Below are positions 1 through 9,995 of a DNA stretch of 21,358 nt, one piece after another. Location of the stretch: positions 1-21,358 of the forward strand of contig JAEYYV010000322.1 in NCBI GenBank assembly GCA_023428295.1, read 5' to 3'. The first letter of the stretch is position 1; the number at the start of each line of letters is the position of its first letter. The DNA is from Pseudomonadota bacterium (GTDB lineage: Bacteria > Myxococcota_A > Polyangia > Haliangiales > Haliangiaceae). The notes under the pieces are model-generated. The model ran no database searches, was not told the origin of the DNA, and worked only from the letters and a program-made list of their open reading frames with translations. The position numbers and the translations under genes were made by a program.

Positions 1-9
1 TCCGCGTGA

Positions 10-122
10 TCACGTCTTGACGAGGAAGATCGCGTGGCCGGTCGCGACCGGCTTGTTGCGATCGCGGCCGAGAACCGACGCACGAGCTCGAGCTGGAGCT
101 TCGCACGCTCGGTGTCGGCCAT
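10..122 (-). pseudogene. possible remnant of a minus-strand gene (hotdog-thioesterase-like C-terminus?)
   Basis: Read on the minus strand, an ATG at 122 opens MADTERAKLQLELV. Codons there end mostly in G or C, as in real genes of this window, but this quality falls away further on. A second minus frame then becomes good and reads LGRDRNKPVATGHAIFLVKT before a TGA at 12-10. The best coding frame therefore seems to switch around positions 70-90. The joined text resembles the last strands of a hotdog-fold acyl-CoA thioesterase, which often ends in a pattern like VATGxAxFLV. This could be a frameshifted remnant, a sequencing indel, or chance. The family guess is weak because only about 37 residues are visible. 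Confidence 0.22.
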
Positions 123-145
123 GACCCGACGGTAGCAAATGGCGC

Positions 146-151
146 TATGGT
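146..151 (+). promoter_or_regulatory. possible -10 element (TATGGT) for leaderless rsgA
   Basis: TATGGT matches the TANNNT form of a -10 box and ends 7 bases before the ATG at 159. No Shine-Dalgarno sequence is visible. The same arrangement occurs before the starts at 13544 and 9978 on the minus strand. This suggests a leaderless or near-leaderless transcript and is the reason for preferring the ATG at 159 over the in-frame ATG at 147. No convincing -35 box was found. Confidence 0.3.
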
Positions 152-158
152 GAGCGCC

Positions 159-1145
159 ATGTCGGCATCGCCGATTCGCGTCCGGATCGTCGCGGAGCAC
201 CGTGGGGCGTATCGCGCCCTGGACGATGCGGGCCGCACTGCGTGGGTCGAGCTGACAGGAAAGCAGTTTCACACTGCGGTCGACAAGCGCGAGCTGCCCA
301 CCGTGGGCGATTGGGTGACGGTGGATCGCTGGGAGGAAGCGGTCGCCGAGAACGGCGCCGGTGTGGTGCGCGAGATCGAGCCGCGGAGCTCGTTCCTCGT
401 GCGCAAAGCAGCGGGCGAGGCAACGGTGCCGCAGCCGATCGCGGCGAACATCGACGTGGGCTTCGTGCTCACCAGCGCCAACTCGGATCTGTCGCCCGCG
501 CGCCTCGATCGCTACATCGGCCTGCTGCGCGACGGCAAGATCCAGCCCGTGCTCGTGCTGTCCAAGATCGATCTCGTCGATGATCCGGCGGCGGCGATCG
601 ATGCGCTGCGTGCCGTCGCCGACGTGCCGGTGCTCGCGGTGTCGGCACAGACGGACAATGGCCTCGACGCGCTGCGCCCGTACGGTGGCCCCGGCAAGAC
701 GTGCGTGATGCTCGGCAGCTCCGGCGTCGGCAAGTCCACGCTGCTCAACGCGCTGATCGGCACGCGCCAGGAGGTGCGCGAGATCCGCGCCGATGATCGT
801 GGCAAGCACACCACCACCCATCGCGAGCTCTTCGTCGCGAGCGATGGCGGCAGCTGGATCGACACGCCCGGGATGCGAGAGCTCGCCCAGTGGGTAGACG
901 ATGACGACGACGAGATCGCGTTCGACGACATCGACGAGCTCGCGCAGAACTGCCGCTTCCGCGACTGCAAGCACCAGAACGAGCCGGGGTGCGCGGTGCG
1001 TGACGCCGTGACACCCGAGCGACTCGCGAGCTTCCACAAGCTCGCGGCCGAGCGAGTCACCGCCGCGGAGCGCCAGGCCAAGGCGGAAAAGCTCGCAGCG
1101 CACCGCAAAGCCCGTCAGCGAAACCCGAAACCTCGCGACGAGTGA
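159..1145 (+). CDS. rsgA: ribosome small-subunit-dependent GTPase A (RsgA/YjeQ)
   Basis: RsgA is a cytoplasmic, circularly permuted GTPase that binds the maturing 30S subunit, checks the decoding centre and releases late assembly factors on GTP hydrolysis. The N-terminal OB-fold region contains GDWV (residues 50-53). The permuted G-domain order is clear: G4-like SKID at 135-138 comes before the P-loop GSSGVGKS at 186-193, then G3 DTPG at 235-238. The C-terminal zinc site is C265, C270, H272, C278 in the pattern C-x4-C-x-H-x5-C. Length (328 aa) is normal for the family. The tail is Lys/Arg-rich, as expected for rRNA contact. An in-frame ATG at 147 would add four residues; 159 is preferred because of the TATGGT element before it. 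An ABC-F ribosome-associated ATPase gene follows after 20 bases, so the pair may share a translation theme. Confidence 0.95.
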   Translation: MSASPIRVRIVAEHRGAYRALDDAGRTAWVELTGKQFHTAVDKRELPTVGDWVTVDRWEEAVAENGAGVVREIEPRSSFLVRKAAGEATVPQPIAANIDVGFVLTSANSDLSPARLDRYIGLLRDGKIQPVLVLSKIDLVDDPAAAIDALRAVADVPVLAVSAQTDNGLDALRPYGGPGKTCVMLGSSGVGKSTLLNALIGTRQEVREIRADDRGKHTTTHRELFVASDGGSWIDTPGMRELAQWVDDDDDEIAFDDIDELAQNCRFRDCKHQNEPGCAVRDAVTPERLASFHKLAAERVTAAERQAKAEKLAAHRKARQRNPKPRDE

Positions 1146-1165
1146 CCGTGCTATAGAGCGCGGCC

Positions 1166-2782
1166 GTGATCGCGTTTTCCTCCGTCAGCAAGCAGTACGG
1201 CGGACAGATCTTGTTCGTCGAGGCGTCGTTCCAGATCAACCCCGGCGAGAAGGTCGGCTTGGTCGGTCCGAACGGCGCGGGAAAGAGCACGATCTTCCGC
1301 ATGATCTCCGGCGAGGAGCAGCCGGACGACGGCGCGATCGAGCGCCCCAAGAAGCTCACGCTCGGCTACTTCCGCCAGGACGTCGGCGAGCTGAAAGGCC
1401 GCAGCATTCTCGCAGAGACGTGCGCGGGCGCGGGTGAGGTCGCGGCGCTCGGCGAGGAGCTGGCCGTGCTCGGCGCGAAGCTCGAGGATCCGGGCGATGA
1501 CCTCGACGAGGTGGTCGCGCGATTTGGCGAGGTGCAGGCGCGCTATCAGGACCTCGGCGGCTACGAGCTCGAGGCGCGCGCGCAAGCGATCCTGAAGGGC
1601 CTCGGGTTCCACGACGATCAAATGCAGAACGACGTCGGCACGCTGTCCGGCGGTTGGAAGATGCGCGTCGCGCTCGCGCAGATCCTGCTCGCGCGCCCCG
1701 ATCTGTTGCTCCTCGACGAGCCCACGAACTACTAGGACCTCGAATCGATCCTGTGGCTCGAGGGCTTCCTCAAGGACTACACGGGCACCGTCGTGATGAC
1801 GTGCCACGACCGCGAGATCATGAACCGCATCGTCGCCAAGATCGTGGAGATCGATGGCGGCGAGCTGCGCACGTACACGGGCAACTACGACTTCTACGAG
1901 AAGATGCGCGTGATCGAGACGGAGCGCCGCGAGGCCGAGTACGCGCGCCAGCAAGCACGCCTCGCCAAGGAGAGCCGGTTCATCGAGCGGTTCAAGACAC
2001 ACGTCGCGAAGGCGGCGCAGGTGCAGTCGCGCATCAAGAAGCTCGAGAAGGTCGAGAAGGTCGAGGAGCCCAAGCGCATCATCGAGAAGACGTACGAGTT
2101 CAGGACGCCTTCTCGCTCGGGTGATGACGTGGTCCGCATCGCGGGCATCACCAAGAAGTATGGTGACCGTGTCGTTCACGACGGGCTCACCCTGACCATC
2201 GCGCGCAAGGAGCGCTGGGCGATCATGGGAGAGAACGGCGCCGGCAAGTCGACGCTGCTCAAGATGATCGCCGGCGTGGTCACGCCCGATGCGGGCACCG
2301 CCTCGATCGGCGCGAGCGTGCAGCTGGGCTACTACGCGCAGCACGTGATGGATGCGCTGTCGGCGGATCACACCGTGCTCGACGAGCTCCAGGAGCACGC
2401 GCCGTCGGCCAACCAAGGCACGCTGCGCAGCCTCGCCGGCGCGTTCGGCTTTCACGACGAGGACGTGTTCAAGCCCGTGCGCGTGCTGTCCGGTGGCGAG
2501 AAGGCACGCGTCGCCCTCGCGAAGCTCTTGTACGACGCGCCGAACCTGCTCGTTCTCGACGAGCCCACGAACCACCTCGACATCGTGACGAAGCGCGCGC
2601 TCGTGAAGGCGCTCGCGGACTACGAAGGCACGCTGATGTTCGTCTCGCACGATCGTCAGTTCCTGCGCGCCCTCGCGAACCGCGTGCTCGAGCTGACCTC
2701 CGCGGGTCCTCGCGTCTACGGCGGATCGTACGAGGAGTACGTCTCGTCGACGGGACGCGAAGCACCGGGCATGCGGACCTAG
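1166..2782 (+). pseudogene. ABC-F family ATPase interrupted by an in-frame TAG
   Basis: Read through the stop, this is a complete 538-codon ABC-F protein (EttA/Uup/YbiT-like), a soluble tandem-ATPase class that acts on the ribosome. Half one has Walker A GPNGAGKS (34-41), signature LSGGWKMRV (from 160), Walker B LLLDEPTN (D184, E185) and the switch CHDRE (H214). The charged linker typical of ABC-F spans roughly 230-310. Half two has GENGAGKST (from 355), LSGGEKARV, LDEPTNHLD (D465) and SHDRQ (H495). Codon 190, TAG at 1733-1735, stands where family members have Leu in DEPTN(H/Y)LD; TTG to TAG is one base change. The frame is otherwise intact, so decay is recent, or this is a sequence error or readthrough. 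The left product (189 aa) would lose the D-loop and H-switch; an in-frame ATG at 1793 could start the second half. The start is GTG 1166, 8 bases after TATAGA. Confidence 0.88.
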
Positions 2783-2839
2783 GCTACGGAAGGTCTTGCA
2801 CCCGGAAGGCAGGGGCCTCATGTTCAACTCCACAAAGAG

Positions 2840-3263
2840 ATGAACATCCAGAACGTCGGGGGTACGCCGGGTGGAACGAAGACGTTTCTCCTCGGCATCA
2901 TCATGCTCGTCGTCGGCGGCTACCTGCTCTTCAACCACGTCACCATCGGCGGTGGCTATTGGAACTGGAGCTTCTTTGGCCAGAGCTATGGCACGAGCTT
3001 CGGCATCACGCTGATCCCGATGCTGTTCGGCGTGGGCATCTTGTTCGCGAACGGCAAGTCGCTCGTCGGACGCGTGCTCACGTTCGGCGGCCTGCTGATG
3101 ATCCTCGTCGGGATCATCGCGAACCTCGATCTCCACTTCCGCCGCACGTCGCTCTTCAATACGCTTGTCATGCTCGTGTTGATCGTCGGCGGCATCGGAC
3201 TCGTGATTCGCTCGGTGGCACCGGTGCAATCCAAGCTGCCGCAAGAAGGCGGCAAGGACGCGC

Positions 3264-3271
<8 letters not shown>
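2840..3271 (+). CDS. four-helix membrane protein of unknown function
   Basis: A 143-residue protein with four likely membrane helices at about residues 16-31, 53-70, 76-94 and 105-123. It has a Gly-rich N-terminus, an aromatic loop (YWNWSFF) between helices 1 and 2, an Arg pair (RR 101-102) between helices 3 and 4, and a charged polar tail. No catalytic motif was recognised. The helix-dense, Gly-rich layout recalls the small membrane domains of LiaF/DUF5668-type proteins, but this is only a resemblance. The start follows AAAGAG with almost no spacer, so initiation signals are poor. Its last 8 bases overlap the GTG start of the kinase gene, which points to coupled translation and a possible role as membrane partner of that kinase. 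Confidence 0.8.
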
Positions 3272-6089
<2,818 letters not shown>

Positions 6090-6109
6090 CTCCTACCCCC
6101 GGCTCGAAG

Positions 6110-6131
6110 CCTCGCCCAACACGCTGCGAGG
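6110..6131. terminator. weak hairpin between convergent genes
   Basis: CCTCGC (6110-6115) can pair with GCGAGG (6126-6131) across a 10-base loop. It lies between the kinase stop at 6089 and the convergent stop at 6133, where a two-way terminator would be useful. There is no T-tract on either strand and the stem is short, so this is only a candidate. Confidence 0.2.
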
Positions 6132-6132
6132 A

Positions 6133-7131
6133 TTAGAAGCGTCCGCTCAGCGACAGCGTCGCTCCACCGGGCACCGGGCTCACCGCCGGCGTCATGCGCT
6201 CGACGCTCGTCGGATACACCGTGCGGCCGCGGTTCATGTACAGCATCACGGCGCCGGTCACGATGGTCGCGCCGCCCGCGATCATGATGCCCACGGCGAT
6301 CGCGCTCTTGGTCTCGGCGGACTCCTTCAGTGCGTAGTCGGCGGGATCGAGATCGTCGCGCGTACACGCCATCGTCGCGCAGCGCTGTCCGACGACGCGG
6401 TCGAAGCTGTCCATCTCTTGGACCGCCGCGAGATCGAGGATGCCGCCGATGCCGGTCACCGCGAAGCCACCCACGAACACGACCCACGGCACCCACGCGG
6501 GCCAGCGATGCTCGATGCGCGCGGCCTTCTCGACCGGATCGAGCGAGAGCGACACGCGCTGCTCCTTGCCACCGATGACGACGACCTCGATGCTGCGCGT
6601 GAGGTATCCGTCCTTGGTACCGACGAGCTGATGCGCGCCCGGCGCGACGCGGCGCAGCTCCTCCGCGGGACACGTGGCGAGCGCTTGTCCGTCGAGCGTC
6701 ATCTTCACGCCGGGCTGCGTGCACGCCACGGTGATCGTCGCGATCTGATTCGCGAGCAGCTTCTCGTACGCGAGCGCTTCCGTGTACACCGCCTCTTCGA
6801 GCGGCGCATCACCGTACTTCAGGGCGAGCTTCAAGTTGTCAGACGCCTCGACGGGACGATCGAGCTGGATGAGGCAGCGGACGATGTTGAAGCGGATCGC
6901 GGGATGATCCCACGACGCGACGGCGGTCTTGTACTTCTCCATCGCCTCGGCGTACTTCTTGTCCAGGAACAGCGCGTTGCCTTGCTCGAGCGCGGTCTGC
7001 GCTCCTGCCTTCTGCGCATCGGTCACGCCCACGGACCACGGCGGCGTCTGCGCCGATGCCGGCGCGGACATCGTCACGACGAGTGCCAGCAGCCATCCGC
7101 GCAGCGCGAGGATTCCAGGGCTACTCGTCAT
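6133..7131 (-). CDS. TPR and PEGA-like envelope protein with signal peptide
   Basis: A 332-residue exported protein. Residues 1-27 form a signal peptide ending ASA before Gln28. TPR-like helices span about 44-109 (ALEQGNALFLDKKYAEAMEKY). A small beta domain at about 132-199 (VKMTLDGQ, then GAHQLVGTKDGY) resembles PEGA, a wall- or surface-associated fold common in myxobacteria. Two hydrophobic stretches follow at 212-236 and 277-298, separated by a segment with two Cys (251, 256). The end is SLSGRF. The ATG at 7131 overlaps the stop of the upstream lipoprotein gene by 11 bases, so the two are very likely cotranscribed. TPR-PEGA proteins with this layout are frequent in myxobacteria but largely uncharacterised; the specific role here is unknown. 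Confidence 0.85.
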   Translation of the reverse strand: MTSSPGILALRGWLLALVVTMSAPASAQTPPWSVGVTDAQKAGAQTALEQGNALFLDKKYAEAMEKYKTAVASWDHPAIRFNIVRCLIQLDRPVEASDNLKLALKYGDAPLEEAVYTEALAYEKLLANQIATITVACTQPGVKMTLDGQALATCPAEELRRVAPGAHQLVGTKDGYLTRSIEVVVIGGKEQRVSLSLDPVEKAARIEHRWPAWVPWVVFVGGFAVTGIGGILDLAAVQEMDSFDRVVGQRCATMACTRDDLDPADYALKESAETKSAIAVGIMIAGGATIVTGAVMLYMNRGRTVYPTSVERMTPAVSPVPGGATLSLSGRF

Positions 7132-8200
7132 CGTCCTCGGACTTCTTCTTCTTTTTCTTCTTCTTCTTCTTTTTCTTCTTCTTCTCGGCCTTCGGGGGTT
7201 CCTCGACCACGGGCGCGGGCTCTGCCTTCGGTTGCGGTGGCAGGATCTTCACGAACGATGCACCGGCGCCCGGCTCGTCGACGGCGAGCGCCTCGTGCAG
7301 CGCGATCATCTTCCAGCCCGCGCCGTCCTTCTCGAACACCGCGAACGTGCGCAGCGGCAGCGGATCCTCGTCCTTCTCGACGCGCGTGACCGGCGCGGTG
7401 ACCCACGCGATCTGACCATCCGGCGTGACCTGGGCGTCGATCTCTCCCGTGATCGCCGCGCGCGTCTCTGCCTCCATGCGCTTCTTCCAGAGCTTCTTGA
7501 TCTCCTTCTTGCCGCGCGTGACATCACCGGCGGCAGGACCGATCACCATCGCCTCGGTGCGGCTCGCGAGATCGTTGCCCCACACGTCTTGGGACAGCAG
7601 GCCCTTCTTGAACTTGCTGACGGCGTCTTGCGCGCGCTCGTCGATCTTTCCCGCGCTCTTCGCACCCGGCGGAACGACCGCGACGTCCTTGAGCTTCGTG
7701 CGGATCTGTTTCATCGACGGCGTCTCGCCGAGCGCCGCCGCCGCGAGCGACCAGATCTCGTCGTCGTTGCGCAGCACCGCGATCACCGCGATCGGCTTGC
7801 CCTGTACATCGACGACATCGAACGCCCACGCCGATCGGCCGCCCGGCGAGGCCACGACCTCCATCGCCCCCGACTTCACCTTCTGCGACTTGTCGATGAC
7901 CTTGCCGAGCGCGACGAGCGCATCGGATCGCGTCGTCGTCGCGTCGCCCTGGCGCGGGCCGAACACGAGCAACGGATCGCTCAGCAGCGAGAACAAGTTG
8001 TCGGTCTTGCCCTTGGAGATCCACGAGTAGATCTCTTCGAGCGTGCCGCCCGCATCCTTCTCGGCGGTCTTCTCGTCGATCTCGGGGCCGAGCTTCTCTT
8101 CTTTGACGACGGCTTTACTGCCACCGCACGCGACTAGCGCGACGCAGAGCGCGAGACCGGCGGCAGCAGCAAGCCAGGATGCGTCTTGTCGTCGTTGGAC
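7121..8200 (-). CDS. lipoprotein with two SnoaL-like domains and poly-lysine tail; start unresolved
   Basis: The frame encodes RRQDASWL, a hydrophobic core and lipobox ALVAC followed by GGSK, a classic lipoprotein start. The mature part has two alpha+beta repeats that look like SnoaL/NTF2-type cones; the second ends with RTFAVFEKDGAGWKMIALHE, a typical SnoaL-like pattern. After a Pro/Ala/Glu linker come 14 consecutive lysines and the acidic end SEDDDE. No ATG, GTG, TTG or CTG occurs in this frame from about 8390 down to the lipobox, so the 5' limit given (8200) is only where the signal peptide should begin. That region overlaps the end of the upstream proline-rich gene in another frame. Possible causes are a non-standard start, a base indel, or frameshift expression. 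An in-frame TTG at 7996 would drop the lipobox. The next gene overlaps its stop by 11 bases. Confidence 0.75.
   Translation of the reverse strand, partial: VQRRQDASWLAAAAGLALCVALVACGGSKAVVKEEKLGPEIDEKTAEKDAGGTLEEIYSWISKGKTDNLFSLLSDPLLVFGPRQGDATTTRSDALVALGKVIDKSQKVKSGAMEVVASPGGRSAWAFDVVDVQGKPIAVIAVLRNDDEIWSLAAAALGETPSMKQIRTKLKDVAVVPPGAKSAGKIDERAQDAVSKFKKGLLSQDVWGNDLASRTEAMVIGPAAGDVTRGKKEIKKLWKKRMEAETRAAITGEIDAQVTPDGQIAWVTAPVTRVEKDEDPLPLRTFAVFEKDGAGWKMIALHEALAVDEPGAGASFVKILPPQPKAEPAPVVEEPPKAEKKKKKKKKKKKKKKSEDDDE
7142..7183 (-). repeat. run of 14 Lys codons (AAG/AAA)
   Basis: Fourteen uninterrupted lysine codons near the 3' end of the SnoaL-like lipoprotein gene, mostly AAG with two AAA. On the plus strand it appears as a CTT microsatellite, strikingly AT-rich for this DNA. 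Such a tract could vary in length by slippage in units of three and could slow ribosomes. Confidence 0.9.
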
Positions 8201-9114
8201 GGGACGATCGTGCGCGAGATGACCGGCGAGAGGACCGGTGAGACGACCGGTGAGAGGACCGGCGGGATGACCGGCCCGGTGCCCTTCGCGACGCGCGTCG
8301 GCGGACGCACCGGGACGCCCGGTGCGAGCGTGCCCGGCTCCACGCGCGGGAGCTTCGGAATCGGAATGATCGTCGACGGCGACGGCCCACGTGCGAACGT
8401 GCGGTTCGGTGCGACCGGAGCGCGGTTCGGTGCGACCGGAGCGCGGTTCGGAGCCACGACCGGAGGCTTCACGACCGGTGCCTTGGCGACCGATACCGGC
8501 GCCGCGACGACCGGCAGCGGCCGCGTGGGCGTCGGGTTCTGCAGCGGCGGCGGCGTGTGCGCCGGTTTCGCGGGCACGATGCGAATGGCCGTCGGCTTCG
8601 TGTTGTCCGACAGGTCGAAGTCGTCGAGCGGCTGCGTGTCCCTCGACGCGAGCTTCACGGAGGAAGCGACCTCCTCCGCCGCGGCTCGAGCGCGTGCAAT
8701 CGCGATCGTCCATTCCCACTCATCTTCGTCGACAACGGGCTCGGATGCCACTGCCACGGGCGGTTGCGGAGTGGGCGGCGCTACAGGCGGCGCGGGCGGC
8801 GTAGGCGCGGCTACGGGCGCACGAGTCGGTGGTGCACTCGGGCGCACGGCCACGGGGGTAGCCACGGCTGGACGCGGCGCCGGCTGGCCCGCCATCGCGC
8901 GACCCAGCTCCGACCAGCGGTCGAGCTCCATCGCTGCGAGGTCGTCGTCCTTCCAGCCGACGATGCGCCCACCCACTCCGTCGTCCAGGACCGCGGGACG
9001 AATCGACAAGATCCGACCCTCGGGGGTCAGGACCAAGCCATAGTCGCGCAGCTTCACGAAGCCGAGACGCTTCAGCACGGAGTGGATGGCGGGCATGGCC
9101 GTCCACTCGTGCAT
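8134..9114 (-). CDS. proline-rich repeat protein of unknown function
   Basis: A 326-residue protein with a compact N-terminal part (about 1-75, including HSVLKRLGFVKLRDYGLVL and LDRWSELGRAMAG) and then a long Pro/Ala/Val-rich, probably disordered region. A short acidic and aromatic island (EDEWEWTIAIARARAAAEEV, near residue 130) interrupts it. Two short tandem repeats occur: VAPNRAP units and SPV(L/V/I) units. There is no signal peptide, so a cytoplasmic scaffold or adaptor is one idea; nothing shows this. An in-frame ATG at 9096 is an alternative start. It is the first gene of the minus-strand group that continues with the SnoaL-like lipoprotein and TPR-PEGA genes; its 3' end overlaps the signal peptide region of the former. 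Confidence 0.75.
   Translation of the reverse strand: MHEWTAMPAIHSVLKRLGFVKLRDYGLVLTPEGRILSIRPAVLDDGVGGRIVGWKDDDLAAMELDRWSELGRAMAGQPAPRPAVATPVAVRPSAPPTRAPVAAPTPPAPPVAPPTPQPPVAVASEPVVDEDEWEWTIAIARARAAAEEVASSVKLASRDTQPLDDFDLSDNTKPTAIRIVPAKPAHTPPPLQNPTPTRPLPVVAAPVSVAKAPVVKPPVVAPNRAPVAPNRAPVAPNRTFARGPSPSTIIPIPKLPRVEPGTLAPGVPVRPPTRVAKGTGPVIPPVLSPVVSPVLSPVISRTIVPSNDDKTHPGLLLPPVSRSASR
8221..8274 (-). repeat. 12-bp tandem repeat, 4.5 copies
   Basis: On the plus strand GACCGG(C/T)GAGAG-like units repeat every 12 bases. In the minus-strand gene they encode the four-residue unit SPV(L/V/I). The small differences between copies keep the proline and valine positions. Confidence 0.85.
8401..8451 (-). repeat. 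21-bp tandem repeat, about 2.4 copies
   Basis: The 21-base unit at 8401-8421 is repeated exactly at 8422-8442, with a partial copy to 8451. It encodes the seven-residue VAPNRAP-type repeat of the proline-rich protein. Exact identity of the copies suggests recent duplication. Confidence 0.9.
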
Positions 9115-9155
9115 CGCCTAGGCCAGATTGCTCGACAACAATCCAAACCGTTGCA

Positions 9156-9179
9156 GACCCGTCGCTGGGGGAACGGGCT
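9156..9179 (-). terminator. weak hairpin after the hydratase operon
   Basis: CCCGT (9158-9162) pairs with ACGGG (9173-9177), with a possible bulged extension. It lies just past the stop of the enoyl-CoA hydratase gene on the minus strand, in the 75-base gap before the next minus-strand gene. No T-tract follows, so factor-independent termination is doubtful. Confidence 0.2.
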
Positions 9180-9189
9180 CCGATACGGT

Positions 9190-9978
9190 CTAGCGACCCT
9201 GGAACTGCGGAGGACGTCCCTCGGCGAACGCGGCGAGACCCTCGTCACGATCCTCGCTGTACAGGGTGAGCTCGTACTGCTCGTGCTCGATCTGCAGGCC
9301 CTCCTCGAGCGGCACGCTGTGGCCGCGCTCGATGGCATTCTTGGCCGACATCACCGAGATCGGCGCGCAGCCCTCGAGCTCCTTCAGCATCGCGTCGACG
9401 GCCGCGCGCAGCTCGGTGGGCGGCACGACCTGATTCACGAGGCCGATCTCGAGCGCGCGCGCGATCGGAATGCGGCGTCCGAGGAGGATCAGCTCCTTCG
9501 CGCGCGCTTCACCGACGAGCCGCGGCAACCGCTGCGTGCCGCCCGCGCCCGGCATGATGCCGAGGCGCACTTCGGTGAGACCCACTTCGCTGCCCGCCAC
9601 CGCGATGCGGAAGTCGCACGCGATCGCGAGCTCGAGCCCCCCGCCATACGCGGAGCCGTTCATCGCAGCGATCGTGAGCTTGCGCATCGCGCCGATGTCG
9701 CTGATCGCCGTGGAGATCGCGTTGATGTACGACGACGACTCCGACGCGGGGACGCCCTTGCGCTCCTTGAGATCTGCACCCGCACAGAACGCTTTGTCAC
9801 CGCTACCGATGAGGACGATCGTGCGGATGTCCTCGTCGTGATCGAGCTCGTAGGCGATCTCCGAGAGCCGGATGTTCACCGCGCGGGAGAGAGCGTTGCG
9901 CACCTCGGGGCGATTCAGCGTCACCCACGCGACCGTTCCTTTTCTCTCGACGACGACCTGCGTATCGATATCCGCCAT
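9190..9978 (-). CDS. enoyl-CoA hydratase/isomerase family, probable methylglutaconyl-CoA hydratase
   Basis: A full-length (262 aa) crotonase-fold enzyme. The oxyanion-hole segments KAFCAGADLKE (from 62) and GSAYGGGLELA (from 108) are present. Both catalytic glutamates of true hydratases are there: E116 in LELA and E136 in GLTE, 20 residues apart as in crotonase, followed by LGIMPGAGGTQRL. It should hydrate a 2-enoyl-CoA in the cytoplasm. Because the gene lies 17 bases after HMG-CoA lyase, the natural guess is 3-methylglutaconyl-CoA to HMG-CoA (AUH/LiuC type), the step before the lyase in leucine degradation. In myxobacteria a LiuC-type enzyme is also known to run in reverse in a branch making isovaleryl-CoA from HMG-CoA. 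Sequence alone does not separate this from a general hydratase. A TACCGT box ends 6 bases before the ATG and may give an internal promoter. Confidence 0.92.
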   Translation of the reverse strand: MADIDTQVVVERKGTVAWVTLNRPEVRNALSRAVNIRLSEIAYELDHDEDIRTIVLIGSGDKAFCAGADLKERKGVPASESSSYINAISTAISDIGAMRKLTIAAMNGSAYGGGLELAIACDFRIAVAGSEVGLTEVRLGIMPGAGGTQRLPRLVGEARAKELILLGRRIPIARALEIGLVNQVVPPTELRAAVDAMLKELEGCAPISVMSAKNAIERGHSVPLEEGLQIEHEQYELTLYSEDRDEGLAAFAEGRPPQFQGR

Positions 9979-9995
9979 GCGCGGACGGTATCAGA

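Noticed and set aside
7142..7183. Poly-T/CTT tract as a transcription terminator.
   Set aside because: It is inside a coding frame, has no adjacent stem, and on the transcribed minus strand reads as A/G-rich lysine codons.
8137..8212. Programmed -1 frameshift fusing the proline-rich protein to the lipoprotein.
   Set aside because: The frame relation fits, but no classical slippery heptamer or following stem was found, so it is kept only as one of several explanations.
8201..8719. N-terminal extension of the SnoaL-like lipoprotein up to an ATG at 8719.
   Set aside because: The extension is Arg/Gly/His-rich noise overlapping the proline-rich gene, and it would bury the lipobox in the middle of the protein.
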